From: Paenibacillus taihuensis
GTDB lineage: Bacteria > Bacillota > Bacilli > Paenibacillales > Paenibacillaceae
Reading direction: 5' to 3'
NCBI RefSeq assembly: GCF_003386535.1
Contig: NZ_QTTN01000033.1
Span: 19,405 to 83,404, forward strand
DNA length: 64,000 bases
The notes beneath the pieces were generated by a model. That model was not told the DNA's origin. It worked only from the letters and a program-made list of their open reading frames with translations, and searched no databases. Position 1 is the stretch's first letter, and every line of letters begins with the position of its first letter. This document shows, in pieces, positions 18,242-27,289 of the stretch. A program made the translations under genes and the position numbers.

Positions 18242-18271
18242 ATTATCGCATAGATCGAATGGGATTGTCTA
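18242..18271 (-). promoter_or_regulatory. Candidate promoter of TerC gene
   Basis: On the minus strand TAGACA (18266-18271), an 18-base spacer and GATAAT (18242-18247). This leaves a leader of about 130 bases, for which no known riboswitch pattern was recognised. Confidence 0.4.
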
Positions 18272-18310
18272 TGTGCATGAGACTGCTGCTTGAAGCGTAT
18301 AGCCACAGCC

Positions 18311-18365
18311 TTATCCACAGTTTTGTACACAAGTCATCCACAGAACGTGCATAATCTGTGGACAA
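18311..18365. promoter_or_regulatory. Cluster of three DnaA-box-like sites
   Basis: TTATCCACA at 18311-18319 is a perfect match to the DnaA box consensus TTATNCACA. TCATCCACA at 18334-18342 and, on the other strand, TTGTCCACA at 18357-18365 each differ at one base. All fall within 55 bp between two genes. No dnaA, dnaN or AT-rich unwinding element is nearby, so this is not obviously an origin. It may bind DnaA away from oriC, as described for DnaA-box clusters in Bacillus. Confidence 0.5.
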
Positions 18366-18385
18366 CAAGCGCACCACACACCCAC

Positions 18386-20284
18386 CTACCGCCGAGAACT
18401 ACAACCTCCGCCTGGAGAAGCCGCTGCGGCAATACCTCCAGCTGAAGCATTCGCTGTCGACGGCTCATCATCATCGAAATCCTCGAGCTCATCCAGTTCC
18501 AGTTCTTCATGCTCCTCATGCTCGCCCTGCGAATGCCGGTACAGCTCCTCGTAGTACCCGCCAAGCGCAAGCAGCTGGCGATGAGTCCCTTCTTCTACAA
18601 TTTCGCCCTGACGCATCACAATAATACGGTCCGCATTCATAATCGTGGACAGCCTATGCGCAATGACGAGCGTCGTCCGCCCTTCGGAGACGACCGCAAG
18701 CGCCCGCTGGATGAGCTGCTCCGAGTGAGAATCGAGGTTCGCCGTCGCTTCGTCGAGGATGAGGATTTTCGGCTGGAATACGATGATTCTGGCAAAAGAA
18801 ATGAGCTGCCGCTCGCCCGCAGACAAGCCGCTTCCCCGCTCCGACAGCACCGTATCGTACCCGTCTTTCATCCGCATCACGAGCGTATCGGCCCCAACCA
18901 TGCGGCAAGCTTTCATGACGCGCTCGCGGGAAATCGTCTCATCGAACAGCCGGACATTGTCGATAATGCTGCCCGAGTACAGATACGGCTCCTGCTGCAC
19001 AAGCCCAATCAGCCGGTGGAGCGTATGCTGCGGGATGTTCCGCACGTCCGTCCCGTCGATCGAGACGCTCCCTTGCTGCACATCGTAGAAGCGGCACAGC
19101 AAGCTGATGAGCGAGCTTTTGCCCGCGCCGGTCGTACCGACGATGCCGATCATTTCGCCAGCCTTCACATGCAGATCGAGGTGGTGGATAACCGGAACGC
19201 CGTCGCTGTATGCGAACTTCACACGGTCAAAATCAATCTTCCCTCTCACCTGCGAAGCATCAACCTCGCGCGCTCCCTTCGCATCCTGCACCTCGGGATT
19301 CGTCTCGAAGATCGACCAAATCCGGTTCATCGATACCGTCGCGGACTGGAGCGTATTCCACTGCTGCGTAATGCTGTTGATCGGCTGGAAGAACTGCCGG
19401 ATGTACGTGATGAACGCGAACAGTACGCCAAAAGGAATCATATGTCCCAGCACCGCGTTGCCGCCGAGCCACGTGACGAAGGCGACCGACAAATTGCCGA
19501 GCATATCGAAGGAACGGTTGAACAGGACGTTCGTGCGAATCTCGCGCATGTTCGATTTGAAATAGGTCTGATTACGGTCATCGAACTGCCGCTGCTGCTC
19601 CTTCTCCTGATGAAACACTTGAATGATGCGCATGCCGGACAAGTTCTCCGCGACGAATGCTACGAGCCGCGATAGATTCGTTCTCGTAATCTGATAGGTC
19701 ATGCGCATATAAGAGCGGAACGAGATCGCGATTAATGCGATAATCGGGATCAAAATCAAGCAGTACAGCGTCAGCCGCACATCCAGGTGAAACATCAGCG
19801 CGATAATGAACACCAGCGTCAGCCCGTCGCGAAGCACGCTCAGCAGCACTTGGCTGAAGAAGGAGTTCAATGTCTCCGTGTCGCTCGACACATGCGTAAT
19901 CAAGCTGCCGCTTGGCACGCGGTCGAAGTACGACATCGATTGCCTCGTGATATGGCGGAAGAGCTGTTTGCGAATGGCGGCGACGATGCTTTGGCCGGCA
20001 TTTTGCAGGAAGTTGTTCTGCAAGTAGGTGAAGACGAATCCGCACACCGATAACAGCAAGTAAATACCGGCAATGACAAGAAGCGTACTCGCACTCTTAT
20101 CGCCCTTCATCAGGTGATCGTCGATCGCGACCTTAACCAAGTAAGGCTGCAGCAGATCTGCCGTAATCGCGACGATAATACAGCCGAACACCGCAAGGAA
20201 CGTCTTCGTATGCGGCTTGGCGTAAGACATGAGACCTTTGTAAGCGACTTTGTTGCTCGCATTGTAATCGACCGTTTTAGCCAA
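18386..20284 (-). CDS. ABC exporter half-transporter, permease-ATPase (second subunit)
   Basis: About 632 residues: an N-terminal membrane domain with six segments (to about residue 320) and a C-terminal ATPase with Walker A GTTGAGKSS, signature LSAGERQ and Walker B ILILDEATANLD, all intact. The last 55 residues are an odd tail, first acidic (runs of Glu and Asp) and then Gly/Ala/Ser-rich. The TTG at 20284 is chosen because AGGAGG precedes it by about 10 bases and overlaps the stop of the partner gene by 8 bases; the longer frame reads through the partner's coding region. The pair resembles Bacillus YheH/YheI-type heterodimeric multidrug exporters. Confidence 0.9.
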   Translation of the reverse strand: MAKTVDYNASNKVAYKGLMSYAKPHTKTFLAVFGCIIVAITADLLQPYLVKVAIDDHLMKGDKSASTLLVIAGIYLLLSVCGFVFTYLQNNFLQNAGQSIVAAIRKQLFRHITRQSMSYFDRVPSGSLITHVSSDTETLNSFFSQVLLSVLRDGLTLVFIIALMFHLDVRLTLYCLILIPIIALIAISFRSYMRMTYQITRTNLSRLVAFVAENLSGMRIIQVFHQEKEQQRQFDDRNQTYFKSNMREIRTNVLFNRSFDMLGNLSVAFVTWLGGNAVLGHMIPFGVLFAFITYIRQFFQPINSITQQWNTLQSATVSMNRIWSIFETNPEVQDAKGAREVDASQVRGKIDFDRVKFAYSDGVPVIHHLDLHVKAGEMIGIVGTTGAGKSSLISLLCRFYDVQQGSVSIDGTDVRNIPQHTLHRLIGLVQQEPYLYSGSIIDNVRLFDETISRERVMKACRMVGADTLVMRMKDGYDTVLSERGSGLSAGERQLISFARIIVFQPKILILDEATANLDSHSEQLIQRALAVVSEGRTTLVIAHRLSTIMNADRIIVMRQGEIVEEGTHRQLLALGGYYEELYRHSQGEHEEHEELELDELEDFDDDEPSTANASAGGIAAAASPGGGCSSRR

Positions 20285-22025
20285 CGCTGCTTCCCTCCTC
20301 CTGAATGGCATGGAGCATCGCATAGATGCCCTCCTGCGCAAGCAGTGTCTCGTGCGTGCCGCGCTGCACGATACGGCCTTCATCCAGCACGATGATTTCG
20401 TCGGCATGCTTCAGCGCACTGATGCGGTGCGCGATAATAATCGTCGTCTTGTCTTCCCGCACGCGGCGGATCGTATCGATAATGACCGTTTCCGTGACGG
20501 CGTCCACCGCGCTCACGCTGTCATCCAGAATGAGAATCGGCGCTTCCATCATCATCCCGCGCGCGAGCGCAGTCCGTTGACGCTGACCGCCGGATAGCGT
20601 GACGCCGCGCTCCCCGAGCTTCGTATCGAAGCCGTCGGGAAAGCCCATAATGCTCTCGTGTATTTGCGCCTCGTGAGCAGCCTTCTCCACAAGCGCCAGA
20701 TCGGCGGTCCGCCGGTAGAACGCGATATTGTCTCGGATCGTCGTGCTGAACAGGAACCCGTCCTGCGGCACGTATGCGATGCCGGCGCGCAAGCTTTCGA
20801 GCGAAATATCGCTCACAACTCTGCCGTCGATTTCGACCGCCCCTGCAGGAGGATCGTAGACGCGGAGCAGCAGCTTCACGAGCGTTGTTTTGCCAGAGCC
20901 GGTTCGCCCTACGATGCCGAGCGTCTTGCCCGGTTCGAGGCGAAGCGAAATATGCTGCAGCGCTTCTTTCGGTGAATCCGGATATGTGAAGGAGAGATCA
21001 TTCACAGTAAGTACGGCATTCTGCCAATCCACGTCTGCCGCGAGTTCCTTCTCGACAATTTCCGGCTGCTTCGCCAGCAAATCATTTAGCCGCTCGAGCG
21101 ATGCACGGGAGCGCTGAATCGTATTGATGACGTTGCCGATCGCCTGCAAGGGGTTAACCATCATCCGAACATACAGCGTCAGCGCAACGAAGTTACCGAG
21201 CGACAGCCGCCCGGACAACGCCATGTAACCGCCGAATGCGAGCGTCACGACTAGCGATAAGGCGCCAAGAAACGGTATCAGCGCTTGAAAATAAGACGAG
21301 ATCCGCACCAGCCGAAGCTGATTGTCTTTGATCCGGTCAACCGTACGACCGAATCTTAGATTCATAATGTCTTCGACGGCGAACTTCTTCGTAACGCGAA
21401 TGCCGCCGAATTGCTCCTCCGCTGATTCCGTCATCGCGCCGAGCGACTCCTGCACATCCTTGGAACGGCTGCGGATCGTAGGGCCGATGCGCACCACAAT
21501 CCACGGAATGAAGAGCAGTGGAGAAATACAGATCAGAATTAAATACCAAGGAATAGCGCTAAGCAGCATGACCGCAATGGCGGAGAAGATCAGCATCGTC
21601 GCGTTCGCCGTCTGGTTGACGCCCATCGCGATCGACTCGCGAACGGTGGTCACATCGTTCATCACATAGCTCAGCAGCTTGCCGACCCCGTTCTTGGAGT
21701 AGAACTGCTCGCCGAGCTTGGTGAAATGACCGAACAGCCGCTGCCGAGTAAACTTCTCGAACGTCCTGCCGACGTACATGATGTGGAACTGCCCGATGCC
21801 GCCGAGTATCCCGTATGCGAGACCGATCAGGAGAAGCGCTAGACTGGCATCGAGTACGGTTTCCTTCGTCAGTCCGCCCTTCTGCAGCTCATCTGTGAAG
21901 TTGCCAAGCACCTTCGGATAATAGGATTGAAATAAGTTCGCTGCGATTGTAAACGTAATGCCTGATGCGTAAATGTACCATTTGTCCCGGATATACGACG
22001 TTAATAGGCCCCTGCCACTGCCCAA
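20277..22025 (-). CDS. ABC exporter half-transporter, permease-ATPase (first subunit)
   Basis: About 582 residues with six membrane segments and an ATPase domain: Walker A GRTGSGKTT, signature LSGGQRQR, Walker B ILILDDSVSAVD. The Walker B catalytic position is Asp (LDD) where Glu is usual. This degenerate site marks one half of heterodimeric exporters of the YheI, BmrC or TM287 kind, and the partner keeps Glu (LDEA). The TTG at 22025 has an AGAGGGG site; a longer frame to 22124 lacks one. The partner gene overlaps by 8 bases, so both are made together in equal amounts. Probable role: export of drugs or lipophilic compounds. Confidence 0.9.
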   Translation of the reverse strand: MGSGRGLLTSYIRDKWYIYASGITFTIAANLFQSYYPKVLGNFTDELQKGGLTKETVLDASLALLLIGLAYGILGGIGQFHIMYVGRTFEKFTRQRLFGHFTKLGEQFYSKNGVGKLLSYVMNDVTTVRESIAMGVNQTANATMLIFSAIAVMLLSAIPWYLILICISPLLFIPWIVVRIGPTIRSRSKDVQESLGAMTESAEEQFGGIRVTKKFAVEDIMNLRFGRTVDRIKDNQLRLVRISSYFQALIPFLGALSLVVTLAFGGYMALSGRLSLGNFVALTLYVRMMVNPLQAIGNVINTIQRSRASLERLNDLLAKQPEIVEKELAADVDWQNAVLTVNDLSFTYPDSPKEALQHISLRLEPGKTLGIVGRTGSGKTTLVKLLLRVYDPPAGAVEIDGRVVSDISLESLRAGIAYVPQDGFLFSTTIRDNIAFYRRTADLALVEKAAHEAQIHESIMGFPDGFDTKLGERGVTLSGGQRQRTALARGMMMEAPILILDDSVSAVDAVTETVIIDTIRRVREDKTTIIIAHRISALKHADEIIVLDEGRIVQRGTHETLLAQEGIYAMLHAIQEEGSSVG

Positions 22026-22164
22026 CTGGATCGCCCCTCTCAGATATCCAATATTTGCATATATACACACAGCGAGATACAAGCGGATTTCTTCCAAAAT
22101 CAACCTGTACCGCGCTAATTGCATTTACCGTTCACACTTGAGATTAACGATTCTCACACAACTA

Positions 22165-23028
22165 CTATACGACAAAATGGACCTCGATGCCCGATGGATC
22201 ATGCGTAATAAGCGTACCGCCCTGCGTGCGTAGCGGAACGCTGGCAGCCTGTAAACGTGCAAAAACGGCCATTTGAGCCGTTTCGGAAGGCAGTACGATT
22301 TGGTAATAATCGAGTCCCGGCGCGTTCGCCGGAGTCAAAGGTGCGCCGATGCCGGCCCATATATTGAGGCCGATGTGATGGTGGTAGCCGCCAGCCGAGA
22401 TAAAGAGCGCCGAATCGCGCATAGAAGCGACGATGTCAAAACCAAGCACGTCGATGTAGAAATGCTCGGTCGTCGGCAGTTCCGTCACATGAAGATGAAT
22501 ATGCCCGACGGTCGTGCCTGCAGGAAGGCCGTTCCAAGGCGAGTCACCTGCTTCTGCCAGCAAGCCCTCTTGATCGATTGGATCGAGGCCCATTTGCACA
22601 TGACCTTGCTCATCCCACTTCCAAGAACTGCGCGGACGATCGCGGTAAATCTCGATGCCGTTGTTATCCGGATCGGCGATATAGAGCGCTTCGCTGACAA
22701 GATGATCCGAGTGCCCGATATGAATGCCGGTACCCTGCAGATGGCGCAGCGATAGGCCAAGCGACTTCCGGTCCGGCACAAGCAGCGCAAAATGGTATAA
22801 GCCCGCGCCAGAGCGGCGCGGACGCGGCATTGCACCCGGAATTTCACGCAGCTGTAGAAGCGGCTGGCTCGCGTCAGGCACGCCGAGCGCCGCTGTCCCT
22901 TCCTGCCGGTCGATGAGCTGAAGCCCGACGATCTCGCAATAAAAGCGGATCGATCTCTCCAAGTCACTTACCCGCAGCTGCACAAGCCCAATCCGAGTTT
23001 CAGCTGCTATAGCTGCTGCTGATGACAT
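22165..23028 (-). CDS. VOC-family protein, CatE-like catechol 2,3-dioxygenase
   Basis: A 287-residue protein with two vicinal-oxygen-chelate modules (about 12-125 and 168-287). Metal ligands are visible as His in 'GLYHFALLVP' and 'VGHIHLHVTEL' and Glu in 'PSGIEVHFVV'. Length and layout match Bacillus CatE (about 285 residues), an extradiol dioxygenase that opens the catechol ring. Other VOC enzymes, such as glyoxalases and fosfomycin-resistance proteins, are usually shorter. It stands alone on the minus strand, 21 bases downstream of the TIM-barrel gene, so they may be co-transcribed. Confidence 0.8.
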   Translation of the reverse strand: MSSAAAIAAETRIGLVQLRVSDLERSIRFYCEIVGLQLIDRQEGTAALGVPDASQPLLQLREIPGAMPRPRRSGAGLYHFALLVPDRKSLGLSLRHLQGTGIHIGHSDHLVSEALYIADPDNNGIEIYRDRPRSSWKWDEQGHVQMGLDPIDQEGLLAEAGDSPWNGLPAGTTVGHIHLHVTELPTTEHFYIDVLGFDIVASMRDSALFISAGGYHHHIGLNIWAGIGAPLTPANAPGLDYYQIVLPSETAQMAVFARLQAASVPLRTQGGTLITHDPSGIEVHFVV

Positions 23029-23049
23029 TTTCCGCCACCTCCCACTATG

Positions 23050-23883
23050 TTATAGATAGTCGGCAACGATGGCTTTAATGCGATCAAGTCCAGCCCACAT
23101 ATCGCCAGGTCCGTCATAAATGAGTACGATGGCGCCGTTAAACTCGGCAGCACGAACGGTATTTAAACATTTTATAAATTCGTCATGGTCAGGGTAGCCC
23201 TGATCGTCATATTGCGCTTTGGCATGTACGGACACGCTGCGCGGGAGCGTGAGCGGGAACTCGTCATATTTGGCCTTGAACTTGAAATTGCCGAAGTCTG
23301 TGATGAAGTCCGCATTGTTGCCGACAAGGTCAAGCAGCTTCACGCAGGATGCGCCTGTCGAAGTGAGCGACTTGAAGTTCTCCGAGATGATGCGTACGTT
23401 CTTGCTCTGCGACTGCGAGTACTCGCTAAGCCGGTTGAGCGCATCTGCGGATAGACGGATAGCTTCTTCGTTATCCGGAGCCTCTTCGCCAGCAACAATA
23501 CGGATTTGTTTCGCGCCGGCAAGCGATGCGATGTCGATCCACTGCTGCATGCAGCGAATGTCCGCTTCGCGGCGTTCTTCATCCGCGTTCGTCAGATCGC
23601 CGTAATCGAGCAGGAGCGTATCGAACTTGATGCCCGCTGATTGGAATGCTTCCTTCAGCTCCTGCAGGTAAGCCGGTTCTGTAGAAGGAAAGTGAAAGTG
23701 ACATACTTCCGCCGCCTGGTACCCTCTTCTTGCCAGCTCCGCAGGCAATTCAAGCAGTGTCAGCACCTGCGGCTGTTCCGTCACATGCGTCTCGTGCTGT
23801 TTCGCCTCCGCGTTCCATGCTGTAAAGCGCAGCGGGCCAAGCAGGCGATGCAAACTCCACGTACTAATGGACAAATAAGACAT
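23050..23883 (-). CDS. Sugar phosphate isomerase/epimerase, TIM barrel (AP endonuclease 2 family)
   Basis: A 277-residue soluble protein of the xylose-isomerase-like TIM barrel family. Metal-site patterns are present: 'AEVCHFHFP' (residues 56-64), 'IISENFKSLTSTG', 'ITDFGNFKF' and a late 'VLIYDGPGDMW'. Relatives include IolE, IolI and uncharacterised sugar epimerases. Its substrate cannot be told. The 200 bases upstream hold the divergent promoter of the ParB-like gene. Confidence 0.75.
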   Translation of the reverse strand: MSYLSISTWSLHRLLGPLRFTAWNAEAKQHETHVTEQPQVLTLLELPAELARRGYQAAEVCHFHFPSTEPAYLQELKEAFQSAGIKFDTLLLDYGDLTNADEERREADIRCMQQWIDIASLAGAKQIRIVAGEEAPDNEEAIRLSADALNRLSEYSQSQSKNVRIISENFKSLTSTGASCVKLLDLVGNNADFITDFGNFKFKAKYDEFPLTLPRSVSVHAKAQYDDQGYPDHDEFIKCLNTVRAAEFNGAIVLIYDGPGDMWAGLDRIKAIVADYL

Positions 23884-23990
23884 TGATAAGCCCTCCTCGT
23901 TCTGAATGAAAGCGGTATACAGGAAATGTCCTTATGGTATCACATTCCAGTTCATTTACCAATTTCAAGAAAGCGACATGAAGGGTAATA

Positions 23991-24019
23991 TTTTCACAAA
24001 AAGCATCCTGGTATATAAT
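23991..24019 (+). promoter_or_regulatory. Promoter of ParB-like gene
   Basis: TTTTCA (23991-23996), a 17-base spacer and a perfect TATAAT (24014-24019), about 87 bases before the ATG. Confidence 0.5.
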
Positions 24020-24105
24020 ACGGTTGACTAGCACACTTAAAGCGGAAAACGAGAGAAATCAAGAGATTGCGCTTCACTTGAGATAGCTACGATAGGAGAA
24101 CTGAT

Positions 24106-25308
24106 ATGGATATTATTCAAATCCCAATTCATTTGATCGATGAGGACGAGGACCAGCCGCGTTACCAGTTCGACGAGGAAGCACTGCAGGAGCTGGCGAA
24201 GAGCATTGAAGAGATCGGCTTGCTCTCGCCGATTAAAGTGCGGACGACGGCGGGCGGACGCTATAAAATCATTTACGGCAACCGGCGCTACAAAGCGAGC
24301 ATGATGCTCGGCAAGCCGTCGATGCCCTGCATCGTGTCGAGCGCGACCGATGAGATGGAAATTTATTTGGAGCAGATCGCGGAGAACTTGACGCGTGAGG
24401 GCTTCTCGCCGATCGAGGAAGCGGAAGCGTTTCATAAGCTGATGCATGAATCGAAGTTCAACAGCTCGCTGAAGTTTCTCGCGAGCAAGCTTGGCAAGCC
24501 GGAGAGCTATATCAAGAACAAGTGCGAGCTGCTCAAGTTCGGCAATTCGGTGCGGAAGCTGATCGTGAGCGGCACGGAAATCCGCGAAGGCAAGCTGACC
24601 GAGGATCAGCTGCTGCCGATCAAGGATTTGCCGATCGAGCATCGCGATCCGCTCGCGCATATTATTGCGCGCGATGCGCTGCCCGTCAGCGATGTGAAGA
24701 AGATCGCGAAGCTGTTCAAGGACAAGGAGATTTCCTCGGGCACGAAGGACAAGCTGCTGTACAAGAACGGGTACGAGCTGCTGCAAACCTGGTCCACGGT
24801 GCAGCAAAATAAAGCGGAACGCGAGCGGGCCGCGGAGCAGAAGGCGGAGCAAGCCGAGCGCGCAGCCGCGGCGAAGGCGGAGAAGGCGCGGCTCGCGGCG
24901 GAAGCCGCGGAGCGCGAAGCAGCCGCGGGGGCGGCGAGCGCGAGTGCGAGCGTGAGCGCGGGCGGTGCTGGTGTGAGCGGCGTTGGCGCGGGCGTGATTG
25001 GCGAGGGTGCGGGCGGCGTTGGCGGAGCGCTTAGCGCGCGAGCGGGCGCCGCGCTGGAAGCCGCGGTGGCTGGCGTGCTGACGACGCAAGCGGAGCGCTC
25101 GGCCGCCGGCGTGCTCGCCGAGCTGCAGCAGCTGCTGAGCGCCCTGCCGGTTCTGTCGGCGGCGCCTGCCGAGCTGCTCGCTGGTATCACGGACGCAGGC
25201 GAGCTGCAAGCCGTGATCGGGAGCATCGACCAGCTGCTGAGTGCGCTGGAGCTGCGGTCTTCAGAGCTTCAGGCCGTCCGCGACCTTGCTGAAACACGTG
25301 TAAACTAA
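24106..25308 (+). CDS. Orphan ParB/Spo0J/Noc-type N-terminal domain protein
   Basis: A 400-residue protein. Residues 1-95 are a ParB N-terminal domain: 'IHLIDEDEDQPRYQFDEEAL', 'SIEEIGLLSPIKVR' and the nucleotide-binding 'YGNRRYKASM' in place of the usual GERRxRA. Residues 95-200 resemble the helix-turn-helix region ('NLTREGFSPIEEAEAF', 'LGKPESYIKNKCELL'). Residues 230-270 are a charged Ala/Glu/Arg coiled coil, 270-330 a Gly/Ala/Val/Ser low-complexity stretch, and the end is Leu/Ala-rich helices. No ParA gene is adjacent, so this is not a standard partition operon; it may be a DNA-bound regulator or a CTP-dependent clamp. The ATG has AGGAG seven bases upstream. A terminator follows. Confidence 0.8.
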   Translation: MDIIQIPIHLIDEDEDQPRYQFDEEALQELAKSIEEIGLLSPIKVRTTAGGRYKIIYGNRRYKASMMLGKPSMPCIVSSATDEMEIYLEQIAENLTREGFSPIEEAEAFHKLMHESKFNSSLKFLASKLGKPESYIKNKCELLKFGNSVRKLIVSGTEIREGKLTEDQLLPIKDLPIEHRDPLAHIIARDALPVSDVKKIAKLFKDKEISSGTKDKLLYKNGYELLQTWSTVQQNKAERERAAEQKAEQAERAAAAKAEKARLAAEAAEREAAAGAASASASVSAGGAGVSGVGAGVIGEGAGGVGGALSARAGAALEAAVAGVLTTQAERSAAGVLAELQQLLSALPVLSAAPAELLAGITDAGELQAVIGSIDQLLSALELRSSELQAVRDLAETRVN

Positions 25309-25357
25309 TCATTTTTTTAGTGAAATCTGGTGAACTTCTCCCGGATTCACAATCGAG

Positions 25358-25392
25358 CCTTCTGCTGTATTACTATAAGCAGGAGGTTTTTT
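25358..25392 (+). terminator. Rho-independent terminator of ParB-like gene
   Basis: CCTTCTGCT (25358-25366) pairs with AGCAGGAGG (25378-25386) with one G-U pair, followed by six T. Confidence 0.7.
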
Positions 25393-25432
25393 GTTTGACA
25401 GACTTTGCGCGAGAAAGTGAAGGTGTTTACGT

Positions 25433-26440
25433 ATGAGAGTTGTGATTCTAGGCGGTACCGGCAACATTAGTACAAGCATTGTTCGTCTATTGGTGGCTCA
25501 GGGACACGAGGTCACTTGCTATAACCGCGGTCAAAGTGGAAGCGATCTCCCTGCGGGCGTTCGTGTTATTAACGGGGATCGCAAAGATCGTGAAACGTTC
25601 GAGCAAACGATGCAGCAGGAGCAGTTTGATGCAGCCATCGATATGATCAGCTTCGACAAGGAAGATGCGGCAAGCAGCCTGCGTGCGTTCCGCGGCGTGA
25701 AGCATTTTGTCCAATGCTCTACCGTGTGTACATATGGCGTCGATTACGACTGGATGCCAGTGACGGAGGATCACCCGCTTCGACCAATCAGCGGTTACGG
25801 CCGCGGCAAGGCGGAGGCGGACCAGCTGCTGCTGGAAGCATACTACCGCGAAGGCTTCCCGGTTACGATTCTGAAGCCATCGACAACGTACGGTCCGCAA
25901 AGCGGCATCCTGCGTCAAGTCGCTTGGGACTTCACATGGATCGATCGCATTCTGAAGGGCAAGCCGCTGCTCATCTGCGGCGACGGCAAGGCGCTCCATT
26001 CCTTCATGCACGTTGACGATGCGGCAAAAGCATTCGCCGGCGTTCTCGGCAAAGCGCACTGCATCGGCCAAACGTACAACGTCGTTCCGCGCAGCTTCAC
26101 GACATGGGAGCAGCACCACAAGCTCGCGATGAAGGTGCTGGGCCGGGAAGTCGAGCTCGTTGGCGTGTCGCTGGATACGCTCAACTCGATCGATGCAGGC
26201 CGCTTCGGCATTTGCAATGAGATTTTTGCGCATAACGTGTACTACAGCTCGGAGCGCCTGATGCGCGATGTGCCTGAATTCGTGCCGACAATCTCGCTCG
26301 AGGAAGGTATGATCGAGGTGTTCGAAGCGATGAAGCAAGGCGACCGCATCCCGAACTCCGACAACGAGACATGGGAAGACGAAATCATCGAAGCGCACCA
26401 CCGCGCGTTCGCTTCTCTCGCTTCCGCTGCCAAAGCATAA
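25433..26440 (+). CDS. NAD-dependent epimerase/dehydratase (extended SDR)
   Basis: A 335-residue Rossmann-fold protein. The nucleotide-binding loop is 'ILGGTGNISTSIV' (residues 5-17) and the catalytic pair is Tyr and Lys in 'GYGRGKAE' (about 122-129), with 'QCSTVCTYG' supplying the Ser/Thr. It resembles UDP-sugar epimerases and isoflavone-reductase-like enzymes used in sugar nucleotide or cell-surface metabolism. The substrate is not readable. GAAGGTG precedes the ATG. A strong terminator follows 10 bases after the stop, so it is monocistronic. Confidence 0.85.
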   Translation: MRVVILGGTGNISTSIVRLLVAQGHEVTCYNRGQSGSDLPAGVRVINGDRKDRETFEQTMQQEQFDAAIDMISFDKEDAASSLRAFRGVKHFVQCSTVCTYGVDYDWMPVTEDHPLRPISGYGRGKAEADQLLLEAYYREGFPVTILKPSTTYGPQSGILRQVAWDFTWIDRILKGKPLLICGDGKALHSFMHVDDAAKAFAGVLGKAHCIGQTYNVVPRSFTTWEQHHKLAMKVLGREVELVGVSLDTLNSIDAGRFGICNEIFAHNVYYSSERLMRDVPEFVPTISLEEGMIEVFEAMKQGDRIPNSDNETWEDEIIEAHHRAFASLASAAKA

Positions 26441-26449
26441 TATAGAAAA

Positions 26450-26478
26450 GGACGAAGCCTGGGCTTCGTCCCTTTTTT
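26450..26478 (+). terminator. Rho-independent terminator of SDR epimerase gene
   Basis: GGACGAAGCC (26450-26459) and GGCTTCGTCC (26462-26471) form a perfect 10-bp stem with a 2-base loop, followed by C and six T. Confidence 0.92.
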
Positions 26479-26532
26479 GTTGGGGGAGTGGCGCCAAGTG
26501 CTGGCTGCCACTGTGCTAGCCAATTCGACCTA

Positions 26533-27262
26533 CGAGAGAGGCTTTTTCCTCTCTCAGTCCGACGATACCCCACTTTCGCGCGATGAGAGAGGGTTTTCCC
26601 GCTTTCAGACCACTAACCACCGCTCCAACTACCCAATTCGACCTGCGAGAGAGGCTTTTCCCTCTCTCAGCCCGACTTGCCCCCACTTTCGCGCGATGAG
26701 AGAGGCTTTTCCCGCTTTCAGACCACTAATTACTGCTCTAACTACCCATTTCGCCCTACGAGAGAGGCTTTTCCCTCTCTCAGCCCGACTTGCCCCCACT
26801 TTCGCCCTGAGAGAGAGGGTTTTCCCGCTTTCAACTTTCTACATGGGAGAGGAAGCTTGCTCCAAACTCCAGGTTACTTGGGGGACGACGCTGAGAGATC
26901 CACTTTGGCTCACTCACCCACCATTCCGTACAATTCTGCCGCTGAGAGTCCGTATTTGGCTCTCTCAGCATTCCAAACTAACTAGTTACTCCCAACTCCG
27001 GCGCCGAGAGATCCACTTCAGCTCTCTCACCCACCATTCGGCGCATTTCTAACCCTGAGAGATCCCACGTAGCTCTCTCAGCATTCCAAACTAACGAGTT
27101 ACTCGCAACTCTGACGCTGAGAGATCCATTTGGGCACTCACACCTACCATTCGGCGCATCTCTGCCGCTGAGAGTCCCTATTTGGCTCTCTCAGCTTTCA
27201 AAACCAACCAGTTACTCGCAATTCCGGCGCCGAGAGGTCCATTTTGCCACTCTCACCCACCA
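26533..27262. repeat. Hairpin repeat array 1 (two subfamilies)
   Basis: This gene-free stretch is filled with short inverted repeats. From 26533 to about 26860 units have the arms GAGAGAGG and CCTCTCTC around a TTTT-rich loop, alternating with weaker units ending CGCTTTCAG, at a period of about 118 bp. From 26887 to 27262 about seven units have arms GCTGAGAG and CTCTCTCAG with a variable loop such as TCCGTATTTGG. In this part the spacers alternate between a CCCACCATT type and a TTCCAAACTAACNAGTTAC type, so the true unit is a dimer. An identical layout exists at 32931-33540. Open reading frames through the array are repeats, not genes. Confidence 0.85.
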
Positions 27263-27289
27263 GCCTCACTCTCCCCGCCGCCACAAACA

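Noticed and set aside
18509..19675. A 388-codon plus-strand frame
   Set aside because: It is antisense to the ABC exporter ATPase and membrane domains, which carry intact motifs.
24037..25226. Long minus-strand frames opposite the ParB-like gene
   Set aside because: They mirror the GC-rich Ala/Glu codons of the real gene, show no domain and have no ribosome site.
26477..27052. Open reading frames of 100-190 codons across hairpin array 1
   Set aside because: They are translations of the repeats, with periodic peptides, no ribosome site and no known domain.
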